Positions 1 to 8,476 of a DNA stretch of 64,000 nt are shown in pieces. Source of the DNA: Bradyrhizobium diazoefficiens (GTDB taxonomy: Bacteria; Pseudomonadota; Alphaproteobacteria; Rhizobiales; Xanthobacteraceae); assembly GCF_018131185.1 (NCBI RefSeq), contig NZ_JAFCJE010000002.1, forward strand, positions 434,001 to 498,000, written 5' to 3'. The first letter of the stretch is position 1, and the number at the start of each line of letters is the position of its first letter. The position numbers and the translations under genes are program-made. Under the pieces are notes generated by a model. That model worked only from the letters and a program-made list of their open reading frames with translations, was not told the origin of the DNA and did not search any database.

Positions 1-65
1 AAGATCTCGTAGCAGATGTCGATGCCGTTGGCGCGGACGGTCTGGGGCGGCTGATGGGTGGTCAC
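1..65 (-). CDS. Alpha/beta hydrolase, N-terminal fragment (runs off the window)
   Basis: A GTG codon at 65-63 on the minus strand opens a frame that stays open to the window edge and reads about 21 residues, including VRANGIDICYEIF. An 'ANGI-x-(I/L)-x-Y-E' opening is typical of the first beta-strand of alpha/beta-fold hydrolases. An AAGGGA ribosome-binding sequence lies about 7 bases upstream of the GTG. It is divergent from the PHA genes. Only the N-terminus is present, so the catalytic residues cannot be checked and the family call rests on this short motif. Confidence 0.5.
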   Translation of the reverse strand, partial: MTTHQPPQTVRANGIDICYEI

Positions 66-228
66 GGGCGTTCCCTTGGTTTTTGATGTTTGTGTATCGC
101 ACGGTTTCACGCCGTAAAGAAGCGGTGTGCGCCGCACTGGGCGACCTGCCGGTTGACCGGCACCGCGCAACGGTGTGGTATGGCGGGAAAAGAAGGGCAT
201 CGCAGCTCTCGATTTCAGGAGGATGCCG

Positions 229-612
229 ATGACCGACAAGACCAACGATCCCGTTGCCATGTGGCAGAAGATGGTGGGCGAGATGGAGAAGGGGTTCAAC
301 TCTTTCGCCAATCAAGCCATGTCGTCGCCGGAATTTTCACAGGCGATGAACCGTGCGGGCGGGGCTGCTGCAGGTGCACAGAAGCAGCTCGGCGAGCTCA
401 TGGAAAAATACCTGGTCACCATGAACCTGCCGAGCCGGGAGCAAGTGACGGGTCTTGCCGAGCGCCTCCAGTCGATCGAAGCTCAGATCGGCGAGATGAA
501 GTCGATGCTGAGCCAGATGGCGACACGTTCGGGGATCCCGCAAGGGTTCGATGGGACGCCTCGGCCACCACGGACGAAGCGTCCGCCCTCAGAAGGCGGA
601 GAGCAGACATGA
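229..612 (+). CDS. Small PhaE/PhaR-like polyhydroxyalkanoate synthase accessory subunit
   Basis: A 127-residue acidic, mostly helical protein ending in a charged Pro/Gly-rich tail. The ATG at 229 is chosen because AGGAGG ends 6 bases upstream; an alternative ATG at 223 abuts that sequence. The stretch NLPSREQVTGLAERLQSIEA (about residues 66-85) followed by a predicted coiled coil resembles the 'PTR-E-(V/L)-x-x-L-x-x-R(V/I)' segment near the C-terminus of PhaE/PhaR/PhaM proteins, which bind and activate PHA synthases. Its stop overlaps the phaC start (ATGA), indicating translational coupling. It is far shorter than classical class III PhaE (about 350 residues), so 'small PhaE-like subunit' is inferred from the motif and context. 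Confidence 0.7.
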   Translation: MTDKTNDPVAMWQKMVGEMEKGFNSFANQAMSSPEFSQAMNRAGGAAAGAQKQLGELMEKYLVTMNLPSREQVTGLAERLQSIEAQIGEMKSMLSQMATRSGIPQGFDGTPRPPRTKRPPSEGGEQT

Positions 613-1691
613 ACGCACCGACGGGGCTCGATTTCGCAGCTATTCCGGAGCGCATCCAGTCCGAGGTGCAGCGTGCGATTCAGCGCAGCATCAAGGGCGT
701 CGAATATTTCTCGACCTCGGGCCCTTCGCTCGGCTCGACGCCGAAAGACGTGCTGCATTCGCGCGGCACCATGAGCCTCTACCACTACCGGCCGATGTCG
801 GACGAAATCTACCGCGTGCCGGTGCTGATCGTGATGGCCACCACCAACCGCGGCTACATTCTCGATCTCGTCCCTGGGCAGAGCTTCATCGAATTCCTGC
901 TCAAGCGCGGCTACGACGTCTACATGCTCGACTGGAGCGCGCCGCGGCCGGAGGAAAAGAGCCTGCGGATGGAGGACTACGTTCTCGACTTCATTCCGGA
1001 TTGCGTCCGCCGGGTGCAGCAGGATTCCGGCGAGCAGGACGTTTCCGTCATCGGCTATTGTTTCGGCGGCGTGCTGTCGCTGCTGTACGGCTCGATCCAC
1101 AAGGACGGGCCGATGAAGAATTTGATCTGCTTCACCACGCCGATCGACTTCCGCGAAATGAAACTGTTCTCGAATTTTTCCGACCGCCGCTATTTCGACG
1201 TCGACCGTCTCGTCGACAGCATCGGCAATGTGCCGCCTGAGATGATCCTGTCCTCGTTCGAGATGCTGCGCCCGGCCTCGCGCACGGTGAGCCAGATCCA
1301 GCTCTGGGAAAACATCTGGAACGACGAGTTCGTCAAATCGTACCGCATGTTCGACCGCTGGGCGACTGACACGCTGCCGCTGGCCGGCGAGTATTTCCGC
1401 ACCATCACCAAGGACCTGATGTGGGACAACAAGCTGTTCAACGACACCATGTCGGTCGGCGGCCGCGCGGCGAAGCTCGAAGACATCCAGGTGCCGATCC
1501 TGCACGCGGTCGCCGAGCACGATCACATCGTGCCTTATGAGGCCGCAAAGCACCTGATTGCGAAGATCGGATCTGCGGACAAGGAAGAGGTGATGCTGAA
1601 AGGCGGTCACGTCTCGCTCGTCGCGGGCGCCAACGCGGTGAAGCGGCTATGGCCAAAACTGGATTCCTGGCTGGGAAAGAGATCGACATGA
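609..1691 (+). CDS. phaC: Poly(3-hydroxyalkanoate) synthase, class III type
   Basis: A 360-residue alpha/beta hydrolase-fold synthase that polymerises (R)-3-hydroxyacyl-CoA on the granule surface. The start is the ATG overlapping the TGA of the upstream small subunit; the open frame upstream of it only overlaps that gene. The synthase lipase box G-Y-C-F-G-G places the nucleophile at Cys151. Asp305 (in AEHDHIVP) and His334 (in GGHVSLV) complete the triad, with spacing almost the same as in the Allochromatium class III enzyme. The length matches class III (about 355) and not class I (about 590). Expected to need the upstream subunit for activity. Confidence 0.9.
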   Translation: MNAPTGLDFAAIPERIQSEVQRAIQRSIKGVEYFSTSGPSLGSTPKDVLHSRGTMSLYHYRPMSDEIYRVPVLIVMATTNRGYILDLVPGQSFIEFLLKRGYDVYMLDWSAPRPEEKSLRMEDYVLDFIPDCVRRVQQDSGEQDVSVIGYCFGGVLSLLYGSIHKDGPMKNLICFTTPIDFREMKLFSNFSDRRYFDVDRLVDSIGNVPPEMILSSFEMLRPASRTVSQIQLWENIWNDEFVKSYRMFDRWATDTLPLAGEYFRTITKDLMWDNKLFNDTMSVGGRAAKLEDIQVPILHAVAEHDHIVPYEAAKHLIAKIGSADKEEVMLKGGHVSLVAGANAVKRLWPKLDSWLGKRST

Positions 1692-2281
1692 GCGAACAGC
1701 GTTCCTATCCGCGTCACGTCGGAACCGACGCGGGCGATATCGAGATTCGCCTGATGGCGCCCGCGGATGAGGCCGCGGTGCTCGCGTTCGGCAAGGGCCT
1801 GCCGACCCACGATTTGTTGTTTCTGCCGCGCAACATCAGCGAGCCGAAGGTGCTGTCGGCCTGGGTCAAGGAGATCGAGCGCGGCGCGATCACGAGCCTG
1901 CTTGCGGTCAGGGACGGCAAGGTTGTCGGCTGCGGCACCCTGGTGCGCGATCCTCACTCCTGGTCGCCCCATGTCGGCGAGATCCGCATGGTGGTCTCGC
2001 TCGATGTGCGCGGGAAGGGGGTGGGGCGGGCGCTGTCGCAGGAGACCTTTGCCCTCGCGCTCGGCGCCGGCCTGGAGAAACTCTCGGTCCAGATGACGGT
2101 CGACCAGCAGGCGGCGATCGCCGTGTTCGAGAGCCTCGGCTTCAAGGCTGAAGCGCTGCTGCGGGACCACGTTCGGGATGTCGATGGCAAGACCCACGAC
2201 ATCGTCGTGCTCGGGCACAACATCGCGCAGGTCCAGGCCCAGATGGAGGCCTATGGGCTGCCGGGGGCGGTGCAGCCCTAG
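1688..2281 (+). CDS. GNAT-family N-acetyltransferase
   Basis: A 197-residue single-domain GNAT protein. The acetyl-CoA pyrophosphate-binding motif A is visible as RGKGVG (residues 108-113), preceded by the strand EIRMVVSLDV, and the C-terminal 'AIAVFESLGFKAEALLRDHV' is the usual late GNAT motif. The start overlaps the phaC stop by ATGA, so it is the third gene of the PHA operon. The substrate is unknown. Co-transcription with phaC suggests a link to granule metabolism, but a general protein or small-molecule acetyltransferase is equally possible. An upstream in-frame ATG at 1649 lies inside phaC and is less likely. Confidence 0.85.
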   Translation: MSEQRSYPRHVGTDAGDIEIRLMAPADEAAVLAFGKGLPTHDLLFLPRNISEPKVLSAWVKEIERGAITSLLAVRDGKVVGCGTLVRDPHSWSPHVGEIRMVVSLDVRGKGVGRALSQETFALALGAGLEKLSVQMTVDQQAAIAVFESLGFKAEALLRDHVRDVDGKTHDIVVLGHNIAQVQAQMEAYGLPGAVQP

Positions 2282-2365
2282 CGCCGGCGGGGGCCGCGGG
2301 AACCCGCCTGGGCAAGGAGGCACCAGATTGCCTCTCGTTAAGGCTGTTCACGATCTCGTGATATC

Positions 2366-2392
2366 GCATCGCAACATAGATGTTGCATCGCA
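2366..2392. promoter_or_regulatory. Inverted and direct repeat upstream of phasin gene, candidate PhaR operator
   Basis: GCAACAT (2371-2377) and ATGTTGC (2380-2386) form a perfect 7-bp inverted repeat with a 2-bp spacer. GCATCGCA occurs twice in direct orientation at 2366-2373 and 2385-2392. It lies about 90-115 bases before the phasin ATG. The phasin repressor PhaR is known in other alphaproteobacteria to bind TGC-rich sites upstream of phaP; assignment here is by position and base content only. Confidence 0.5.
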
Positions 2393-2480
2393 CAATTAAC
2401 TATGCCATATAGATCGGGCCCCGGGCCAATGCGGACGGGGTGAGCCCATAGCTCAGACCAATGAGGATGGAGAGAACCCC

Positions 2481-2936
2481 ATGACCACTGAAACCAACAC
2501 CGCTTTCGAGGGCTTCAAGGACGCTTTCAAGAACATCCAGAATCTGGAAGTTCCCGAGGCCGCCCGCGAGTTCGTCAAGAAGACCGCCAACACCGCCAAG
2601 GACCGTGCTGCCGAGGTGTTCGCCGGCTCCGAGCGCGTGACCGCCGCCGTCGAGAACGCGGTGACCGAGTCCGTCACTGAGGCCGGCAAGATCAGCCGCA
2701 ACATTCAGCAGGCGATCTACGAGGACGCCGAGGCGTTCTTCTCGAGCATCGACAAGCTGGCTTCCGCCAAGTCGTTCAGCGAGGCCGTCGAGATCCAGTC
2801 GGGCCTGCTCCGCTCGCGCGGCGAAGTGTTCGTCTCGCGTGCCAAGGCGACCGCCGACTATTTCGGCAAGCTCGCCGCCAATGGCGCGAAGTCCGCTCAG
2901 GACAATTTCGCCAAGGTCTACAACAAGACGGCCTGA
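2481..2936 (+). CDS. phaP: Phasin, PHA granule-associated protein
   Basis: A 151-residue, Cys- and Trp-free, Ala/Glu/Lys-rich helical protein with the typical phasin-family features: FEGFKDAFKNIQNLEVPEAAREFVKK at the N-terminus (shown here in part), an amphipathic middle and FVSRAKATADYFGKLAANGA near the end. Phasins coat PHA granules and limit their fusion. It is preceded by a dyad operator candidate and followed by a strong terminator, so it is probably a monocistronic, highly expressed gene separate from the upstream phaC operon. The GAGGATGGAGAGAA stretch just upstream provides the ribosome-binding site. Confidence 0.92.
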   Translation: MTTETNTAFEGFKDAFKNIQNLEVPEAAREFVKKTANTAKDRAAEVFAGSERVTAAVENAVTESVTEAGKISRNIQQAIYEDAEAFFSSIDKLASAKSFSEAVEIQSGLLRSRGEVFVSRAKATADYFGKLAANGAKSAQDNFAKVYNKTA

Positions 2937-2966
2937 TCCGGCGCCTTGAGTGCAAACTGAAATTTG

Positions 2967-2997
2967 AGGCCCGCTTCGGCGGGCCTTTTGTTTTTTG
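2967..2997 (+). terminator. Rho-independent terminator after phasin gene
   Basis: GGCCCGC (2968-2974), TTCG loop and GCGGGCC (2979-2985) form a perfect stem, with an extra A-T pair, followed directly by TTTTGTTTTTTG. It is the clearest intrinsic terminator in the window and lies about 30 bases after the phasin stop. Confidence 0.93.
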
Positions 2998-3004
2998 TCA
3001 CAGC

Positions 3005-3102
3005 CGTCATTCCGGGGCGCCGAAGGGCGAGCCCGGAATCGAGATTCTCTGGTGCGCAAGTGCGCACCATAGTTCGGTCCTGCGGACCGCCCCGGAATGA
3101 CG
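3005..3102. repeat. Intergenic inverted-repeat element (CGTCATTCCGGGGCG type)
   Basis: Perfect 15-bp arms at 3005-3019 and 3088-3102 enclose a second perfect hairpin with 9-bp arms (TGGTGCGCA, 3050-3058; TGCGCACCA, 3061-3069). This nested architecture, with no coding potential, matches the dispersed REP-like elements seen in the other gaps of this window. Confidence 0.8.
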
Positions 3103-3118
3103 TAATCTCCAATTCACG

Positions 3119-4405
3119 ATGACCCCACCCGCCACCTTCTCCTTCGATTCCCCCGGCGATGCCGAACGCGCGGCCGAGCTGCGCCGCGTCAAGATGCTGG
3201 CGACGCTGGTGCTGGCTTCGACGCTGGCGCTGTTCGTTGTCGCGAAGTGGCTTCTCCCCGTGCATCCCGTGTTCGGCTTCGTCGCTGCCTTCGCGGAAGC
3301 TGCAACCATCGGCGGCCTCGCCGACTGGTATGCCGTGGTTGCGCTGTTCAAGCGGCCGCTCGGCCTGCCGATCCCGCATACCGCGATCATCCAGAGCAAC
3401 CAGGCCCGCATCGCCGACAAGCTCGGCGAATTCATCCAGGTGCATTTCCTGGAGGCGGGTCCGGTCGAGGCCAAGCTGAAGGAGATCGATTTCGGCTCCT
3501 TCGTCGCCGACTGGCTGCGCGATCGCAAGCGCAGCGACGACCTTGCACGCTTTGCGCTGCGCCTGCTGCCCGAGGCTGTCTCCGCGACGGAAAGTTCGGG
3601 ACTGATGACCTTCATCATCCGTCGCATGTCCTCGCAGCTCCAGGCGATCGATCTTGCGCCGCTCGCTGCCGGTACGCTGCGCGGCTTCGTCGCGGAGGGA
3701 CGGCACCAGATCCTGTTCGACGATCTCCTGCGCGTGATGCACGAGACGCTGAACCAGCAAGAGACGATGGGGATGATCCGCGAGAAGGTGCGTGCGGAAT
3801 TGCCGACACTGCTCAGGCTGTATCGCGCCGACAAGTTTCTGGTGAACAAGATCGTGGCGTCCGCCACGGCGTTCTTCAATGAGGTGCGCAGCGATCCCAA
3901 GCATCCGTTCCGCGGTGAGTTCGACCGCATGGTGCTGAGCTTCGTCGACCGGCTCGGCAGCGATCAGGCCTATATCGACCGCATCGACGGATTGAAGCGC
4001 GATCTGTTGGCGCGGCCCGAGCTTGCCGATCTCGCCCGCACGGTGTGGGCCAACACGCGCTCATTCATCGAGCGCAGTGCGAGCGGTGAGACACAGGTGC
4101 TGCAACATCATCTCGCGGGCATGTTCGTCGCGGCGGGCGAGGCGCTCGACGGCGATGCCGAGCTGCGCGGCGAGATCAACAAGGGTCTGGTGGCGGTGCT
4201 GCGCAGCTTCGTCGCCGACCAGAAGAGCGGCGTTTCGATCTTCATCTCCGACCAGGTCAAGGCGTGGGACATGGCGCAGCTGATTTCGCTGATCGAGATC
4301 AACATCGGACGCGACCTGCAATACATCCGCTTCAACGGTTCGCTGATCGGCGGCCTCGCCGGGCTCGCGTTGTACTCCGTAGAATTCCTGCTCCGATGGC
4401 TGTGA
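3119..4405 (+). CDS. DUF445 family membrane-anchored protein
   Basis: A 428-residue protein with hydrophobic segments at about residues 28-50 and 58-80 and a C-terminal membrane helix (LIGGLAGLALYSVEFLLRWL), with a long helical soluble region between. The sequence GGLADWYAVVALFKRPLGLP-IPHTAII, with its conserved GLADW and HTAII elements, is the hallmark of DUF445. This family is common in proteobacteria but biochemically uncharacterised; some members have been linked to envelope functions. It stands alone behind an intergenic repeat. The start at 3119 has no strong ribosome-binding site, so a slightly later start (for example Met27) cannot be excluded. Confidence 0.85.
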   Translation: MTPPATFSFDSPGDAERAAELRRVKMLATLVLASTLALFVVAKWLLPVHPVFGFVAAFAEAATIGGLADWYAVVALFKRPLGLPIPHTAIIQSNQARIADKLGEFIQVHFLEAGPVEAKLKEIDFGSFVADWLRDRKRSDDLARFALRLLPEAVSATESSGLMTFIIRRMSSQLQAIDLAPLAAGTLRGFVAEGRHQILFDDLLRVMHETLNQQETMGMIREKVRAELPTLLRLYRADKFLVNKIVASATAFFNEVRSDPKHPFRGEFDRMVLSFVDRLGSDQAYIDRIDGLKRDLLARPELADLARTVWANTRSFIERSASGETQVLQHHLAGMFVAAGEALDGDAELRGEINKGLVAVLRSFVADQKSGVSIFISDQVKAWDMAQLISLIEINIGRDLQYIRFNGSLIGGLAGLALYSVEFLLRWL

Positions 4406-4554
4406 CTTTTGCGTCACTGCCGTTAGCATTAACGCGCGGGCCTATTGTAGCCCCGCGCCTCTCCCGCTTGAATGTCGGGAACCGGCCGCCTAGCTGATTC
4501 ATGTTGCGCTGCGGAACGATCTAGTCGCCGGCGTGTTGGAATTCATACCCGTTT

Positions 4555-4580
4555 GCCGGCATCGCGGCCGGCGGCCTTTT
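4555..4580 (+). terminator. Possible weak terminator or 5'-leader hairpin
   Basis: GCCGGC (4555-4560) pairs with GCCGGC (4567-4572) and is followed by GGCCTTTT. It lies about 150 bases after the DUF445 stop and 27 bases before the next start, so it could either end the upstream transcript or sit in the leader of the hydrolase gene. The short T-run makes this uncertain. Confidence 0.3.
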
Positions 4581-4606
4581 CAGCAATTCTTCCCAGGGGA
4601 CTATTG

Positions 4607-5377
4607 ATGACCGCTACTGCCCAGACGCTGCGTCCGCCGTCCCGTACTCTGATGTTCCTGGAAGGGCGCGCGATCCATGAGTTCGGCGCGTTCCTCGGCG
4701 CGCTGCCGCTGCTGAGCCTCGCGCCGCGCGGCGATGGGCATCCGGTGCTGGTGCTGCCAGGCCTCGTGGCCTCCGACGCGTCCACGCGCGCGCTGCGAGC
4801 GTTTCTGACCAGCAAGGGCTATGCAATGAGCGGCTGGCGCCAGGGCCGCAATTACGGCCTGCGCGATGGCGTGCAGCATGCGATGGTGGACCTGGTTCGG
4901 GAGCTCAGCGACACGCATGGTCGCAAGATCAGCCTGGTCGGCTGGAGTCTCGGCGGCCTCTATGCGCGTCAGCTCGCCAAAATGATGCCGGAGCGCGTGC
5001 GTCAGGTGATCACGCTCGGCAGTCCGTTTGCCGGCGATCCGCGTTCGACCAACGCTTGGCGCGTCTATGAATGGGCGAGCGGGCGAAAGTCCGACGAAAT
5101 CGACCCGCAGTTCGGCGGCGAGCTCGCCGTGCCGCCACCTGTGCCGACCACCGCCATCTTCAGCCGCACCGACGGCGTCTGCGCCTGGCAGGGCTGCATG
5201 GAGAAGACGGGGGCACAGACCGAGAGCATCGAGGTCGAGAGCAGCCATTGCGGCATGGGCCATCATCCCGCCGTGGTCTACGCGGTCGCCGATCGCCTCG
5301 CGCAGAAGGAAGGCCAGTGGCGTCCCTTCGACCGCAGCGGCTGGCGCAGCGTGGTATATCCCGATCCGCATCGTTAG
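4607..5377 (+). CDS. Alpha/beta-fold hydrolase (lipase-like)
   Basis: A 256-residue hydrolase. The nucleophile elbow is GWSLGG (Ser114). Asp189 in FSRTDGV and a His at 219/220 in GMGHHPAV are plausible triad partners. The early HPVLVLPGLVASDASTRALR segment carries the oxyanion-hole region. The ATG at 4607 follows an AGGGGA site; the frame is open 45 codons further upstream, but that extension is not hydrolase-like. No signal peptide is visible, so it is probably cytoplasmic. It resembles the 'esterase/lipase, PGAP1-like' group. The substrate is unknown, and its proximity to PHA genes is only suggestive. Confidence 0.8.
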   Translation: MTATAQTLRPPSRTLMFLEGRAIHEFGAFLGALPLLSLAPRGDGHPVLVLPGLVASDASTRALRAFLTSKGYAMSGWRQGRNYGLRDGVQHAMVDLVRELSDTHGRKISLVGWSLGGLYARQLAKMMPERVRQVITLGSPFAGDPRSTNAWRVYEWASGRKSDEIDPQFGGELAVPPPVPTTAIFSRTDGVCAWQGCMEKTGAQTESIEVESSHCGMGHHPAVVYAVADRLAQKEGQWRPFDRSGWRSVVYPDPHR

Positions 5378-5467
5378 TGTGCTTCTTGATCCTGCCCCGC
5401 TCGCGGGGGAGGGAGAGCAGCCGCCAATCCATTGTCGCAGCGGCACCAAACGCGCTATGCCTCGCGC

Positions 5468-6334
5468 ATGGCGCATCCGCTCTCCCGCATCATCGACCAG
5501 CTCAAGCGTGAACCGTCGCGCACCGGGTCCATCGTCATCACCGTGTTCGGCGATGCCATCGTGCCGCGTGGCGGCTCCGTGTGGCTCGGTACGCTGCTGG
5601 AATTCTTCGAAAGCCTGGATATCGACAGCGGCGTCGTCCGAACCGCGATGTCTCGTCTTGCTGCCGATGGCTGGCTGACGCGCGAGAAGGTCGGCCGCAA
5701 CAGTTTCTATCGCCTGGCCGACAAGGGCCGGCAGACATTCGAGGCTGCGACGCGCCACATCTACGATCCGCCGCCATCCGACTGGACCGGGCGGTTCGAG
5801 CTGCTGCTGATCGGCAATGGCGAGGACCGAGACGCCTCGCGCGAAGCGCTACGCAATGCCGGTTTCGGCAGTCCGCTGCCAGGAGTGTGGGTTGCCCCCT
5901 CAGGCGTGCCGGTGCCGGATGAAGCCTCGGGCGCAATCCGTCTCGAGGTCTCGGCGGAAGATGACAGTGGACGTCGTCTGCTCAGCGCGAGCTGGCCGCT
6001 GGACCGCACCGCGGACGCCTATCTGAAATTCATGAAGACGTTCGAGCCGCTTCGCGCCGCAATCGCACGCGGCACGGATCTGTCCGGGGCCGACGCCTTC
6101 ACCGCACGTATCCTGCTCATCCACTATTACCGCCGCGTCGTGTTGCGCGATCCGCTGCTGCCGGAAAGCCTGCTGCCGCGGGACTGGCCGGGCAGGGCGG
6201 CGCGGCAGGTCTGCGGTGAAATTTATCGCGCGCTGCTTGTCCCCTCCGAACAATGGCTTGATGGCCATGGAACCAACGAGAAAGGGCCATTGCCGCCTGC
6301 GCGAAAACTCCTGGAAAGGAGGTTCGGGGCCTGA
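5468..6334 (+). CDS. paaX: PaaX-family transcriptional regulator of phenylacetate catabolism
   Basis: A 288-residue regulator: winged-helix domain at about residues 10-95 (VRTAMSRLAADGWL, then YRLADKGRQ), a linker domain, and a C-terminal PaaX_C-type segment with LLIHYYRRVVLRDPLLP. PaaX proteins repress paa operons and are released by phenylacetyl-CoA. It lies directly upstream of paaA on the same strand with a 76-base promoter gap, which strongly supports the role. The ATG at 5468 is preferred; an ATG 12 codons upstream lies in low-complexity leader. It is somewhat shorter than the E. coli protein (316 residues). Confidence 0.85.
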   Translation: MAHPLSRIIDQLKREPSRTGSIVITVFGDAIVPRGGSVWLGTLLEFFESLDIDSGVVRTAMSRLAADGWLTREKVGRNSFYRLADKGRQTFEAATRHIYDPPPSDWTGRFELLLIGNGEDRDASREALRNAGFGSPLPGVWVAPSGVPVPDEASGAIRLEVSAEDDSGRRLLSASWPLDRTADAYLKFMKTFEPLRAAIARGTDLSGADAFTARILLIHYYRRVVLRDPLLPESLLPRDWPGRAARQVCGEIYRALLVPSEQWLDGHGTNEKGPLPPARKLLERRFGA

Positions 6335-6355
6335 GCTTCATGTTACAGAAATATC

Positions 6356-6383
6356 TTGCATGACGTAATTTTTGTTATATATT
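6356..6383 (+). promoter_or_regulatory. Sigma70-like promoter for the paa operon
   Basis: TTGCAT (6356-6361) and TATATT (6378-6383) are separated by 16 bases in an AT-rich patch that stands out from the GC-rich surroundings. GGGAGGAAG follows just before the paaA ATG. This patch between paaX and paaA is the natural place for the PaaX operator, but no clear palindrome is visible. Confidence 0.55.
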
Positions 6384-6410
6384 GCCTCCCAATAAAACGG
6401 GAGGAAGCGC

Positions 6411-7403
6411 ATGTATACCCAGGCGCTGAACACGGCCGAGGCTGACGATCGCGGTCTGGAGGACGCTGGCAAAGCCGCGCAGTTCCAGGCCCGTGTCGAT
6501 GCCGAAGAGCGCATCGAGCCGAACGACTGGATGCCGGCGGCCTATCGCAAGACGCTCACCCGCCAGATCTCCCAGCACGCCCATTCCGAAATCGTTGGCA
6601 TGCTGCCGGAAGGCAATTGGATCACGCGCGCGCCGACGCTGCGCCGCAAGGCCGCGCTGCTCGCCAAGGTGCAGGACGAGTGCGGCCACGGGCTCTATCT
6701 CTACGCCGCGGCCGAGACGCTCGGCACCTCGCGCGAAGAGCTGGTCGACGCCATGCTGGCCGGCAAGGCCAAATATTCCTCGATCTTCAACTATCCGACG
6801 CTGACCTGGGCCGATATCGGCACCATCGGCTGGCTGGTCGACGGCGCCGCGATCATGAATCAGATCCCGCTGTGCCGCTGTTCCTATGGCCCCTATGCGC
6901 GTGCGATGATCCGCGTCTGCAAGGAGGAGTCGTTCCACCAGCGCCAGGGCTACGAGATCATGCTGACGCTGTGCCGCGGCTCGGACGAGCAGAAGGCGAT
7001 GGCGCAGGATGCGCTGAACAGGTGGTGGTGGCCGGTGCTGATGATGTTCGGCCCGCCGGACGCGACGAGCCAGCACAGCGACACCTCGACGAAGTGGAAG
7101 ATCAAGCGCTTCTCCAATGACGAGCTGCGCCAGAAATTCGTCGATGCCACCGTGCCGCAGGCGCAATATCTCGGCCTCACCATTCCGGATCCCGGCATGA
7201 TTCAGGACGCCGACGGGCACTGGCGCTACAGCGAGATCGACTGGACGGAATTCAAGCAGGTACTCGCCGGCAATGGACCGTGCAACCGCGATCGCATAGC
7301 CGTGCGGCGCAAGGCACATGAAGAAGGCGCCTGGGTGCGCGAAGCGGCGGCCGCTTACGCCGCAAAGCGCGCGCAGCGTCAGACCGCACAAGCCGCCGAA
7401 TAG
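6411..7403 (+). CDS. paaA: 1,2-phenylacetyl-CoA epoxidase, catalytic di-iron subunit A
   Basis: A 330-residue subunit of the PaaABC(D)E multicomponent oxygenase that converts phenylacetyl-CoA to the ring 1,2-epoxide. Carboxylate-bridged di-iron ligands are visible: Glu60 (HAHSE), Glu90-x2-His93 (QDECGHG) and Glu173-x2-His176 (EESFH). Length and motifs match PaaA throughout, including [15 protein letters not shown]. It is the first gene of paaABCDE, with GGGAGGAAG ribosome-binding site 6 bases upstream. It forms a complex with PaaC; PaaE supplies electrons. Confidence 0.96.
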   Translation: MYTQALNTAEADDRGLEDAGKAAQFQARVDAEERIEPNDWMPAAYRKTLTRQISQHAHSEIVGMLPEGNWITRAPTLRRKAALLAKVQDECGHGLYLYAAAETLGTSREELVDAMLAGKAKYSSIFNYPTLTWADIGTIGWLVDGAAIMNQIPLCRCSYGPYARAMIRVCKEESFHQRQGYEIMLTLCRGSDEQKAMAQDALNRWWWPVLMMFGPPDATSQHSDTSTKWKIKRFSNDELRQKFVDATVPQAQYLGLTIPDPGMIQDADGHWRYSEIDWTEFKQVLAGNGPCNRDRIAVRRKAHEEGAWVREAAAAYAAKRAQRQTAQAAE

Positions 7404-7412
7404 GAGATCGAT

Positions 7413-7700
7413 ATGGCCACGCCGAACACGCCGCTGTGGGAAGTCTTCATTCGCAGCCGCAACGGGCTCGCGCACAAGCATGTGGGATCGCTGCACGCGA
7501 GCGATGCCACGATGGCCCTGCAGGCCGCTCGCGACATCTACACGCGTCGCGGCGAGGGTCTGTCGATCTGGGTCGTGCCGTCCACCGCGATCACCGCGAG
7601 CGATCCCGCCGAGAAGGGCATGATGTTCGAGCCGGCGGAATCGAAGATCTACCGGCATCCGACCTTCTACGAGGTGCCCGAGGAAGTGGGGCACATGTGA
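7413..7700 (+). CDS. paaB: 1,2-phenylacetyl-CoA epoxidase subunit B
   Basis: A 95-residue protein of the PaaB family, recognisable from PLWEVFIRSRNGLAHKHVGS and the C-terminal YRHPTFYEVPEEVGHM. PaaB is a small structural component thought to bridge PaaAC heterodimers or aid electron transfer; it has no cofactor motif. It starts 9 bases after paaA (AGGAGATCG provides the ribosome-binding site), and its stop overlaps the paaC start by one base. Confidence 0.95.
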   Translation: MATPNTPLWEVFIRSRNGLAHKHVGSLHASDATMALQAARDIYTRRGEGLSIWVVPSTAITASDPAEKGMMFEPAESKIYRHPTFYEVPEEVGHM

Positions 7701-8476
7701 TGGCGACCGCCAACATCGAGGTCTCCGAAACGCCGTTGGTGCTCTACGCGCTGCGCCGCGCCGACGATGCGCTGATCCTCGGGCATCGGTTGTCGGAATG
7801 GTGCGGGCATGCGCCGATGCTGGAAGAGGACATGGCGCTCTCCAACATCGCGCTCGACCTGATCGGTCAGGCGCGAGAGCTCTACAGCTACGCTGCCAAG
7901 GTCGAAGGCAGGGACAACGACGAGGACAAGCTCGCCTATCTGCGCGACGTCAGGCAGTACCGCAATTTGCTGCTGGTCGAGCAGCCCAATGGCGATTTCG
8001 CGCAGACCCTGGTGCGGCAGTTCTTCTATTCCGCCTTTGCCGATCTCTACTGGCGCACAATGATGTCCTCGCGCGATACGACGCTTGCCGCGATCGCCGC
8101 CAAGTCCGAGAAGGAGAGCGCCTATCATCTGCGCCATGCCTCGGAGTGGATCATCCGGCTCGGCGACGGCACCGATGAGAGCCACGCCCGCGCCCAGGCC
8201 GCGGTTGATCAGCTCTGGGCCTTCACCGGCGAGATGTTTACAGTTGACGATGGCGAGCGCGCCTTGATCCATGGCGGTGTCGCCATCGATCCGGCGAGCC
8301 TGCGCGGTCGTTGGTTGACGACGGTGTCTGATGTCGCCCGCGAGGCGACCCTCAAGCTGCCGCAGAACGGCTGGATGCAGCAGGGCGGCCGCGTAGGCCG
8401 GCACAGCGAGCATCTCGGCCATCTCCTGTCCGAGCTGCAATCGATGCAGCGTACCTTCCCGGGGCTGACATGGTGA
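7700..8476 (+). CDS. paaC: 1,2-phenylacetyl-CoA epoxidase structural subunit C
   Basis: A 258-residue ferritin-like helical protein, the non-catalytic partner of PaaA. Family features are LVLYALRRADDALILGHRLS near the start, EDMALSNIALDLIGQAR, and the C-terminal HLGHLLSELQSMQRTFPGL. The ATG at 7700 shares a base with the paaB stop. Its 3' end overlaps paaD by 7 bases. Frame and length agree with the family (about 250). Confidence 0.95.
   Translation: MATANIEVSETPLVLYALRRADDALILGHRLSEWCGHAPMLEEDMALSNIALDLIGQARELYSYAAKVEGRDNDEDKLAYLRDVRQYRNLLLVEQPNGDFAQTLVRQFFYSAFADLYWRTMMSSRDTTLAAIAAKSEKESAYHLRHASEWIIRLGDGTDESHARAQAAVDQLWAFTGEMFTVDDGERALIHGGVAIDPASLRGRWLTTVSDVAREATLKLPQNGWMQQGGRVGRHSEHLGHLLSELQSMQRTFPGLTW

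Noticed and set aside
90..608. N-terminal extension of the PHA synthase frame (about 170 codons upstream)
   Set aside because: It overlaps the small PhaE-like gene in another frame, is Arg/Gly-rich without family features, and the synthase fold starts normally at the ATG of 609 with an ATGA overlap.
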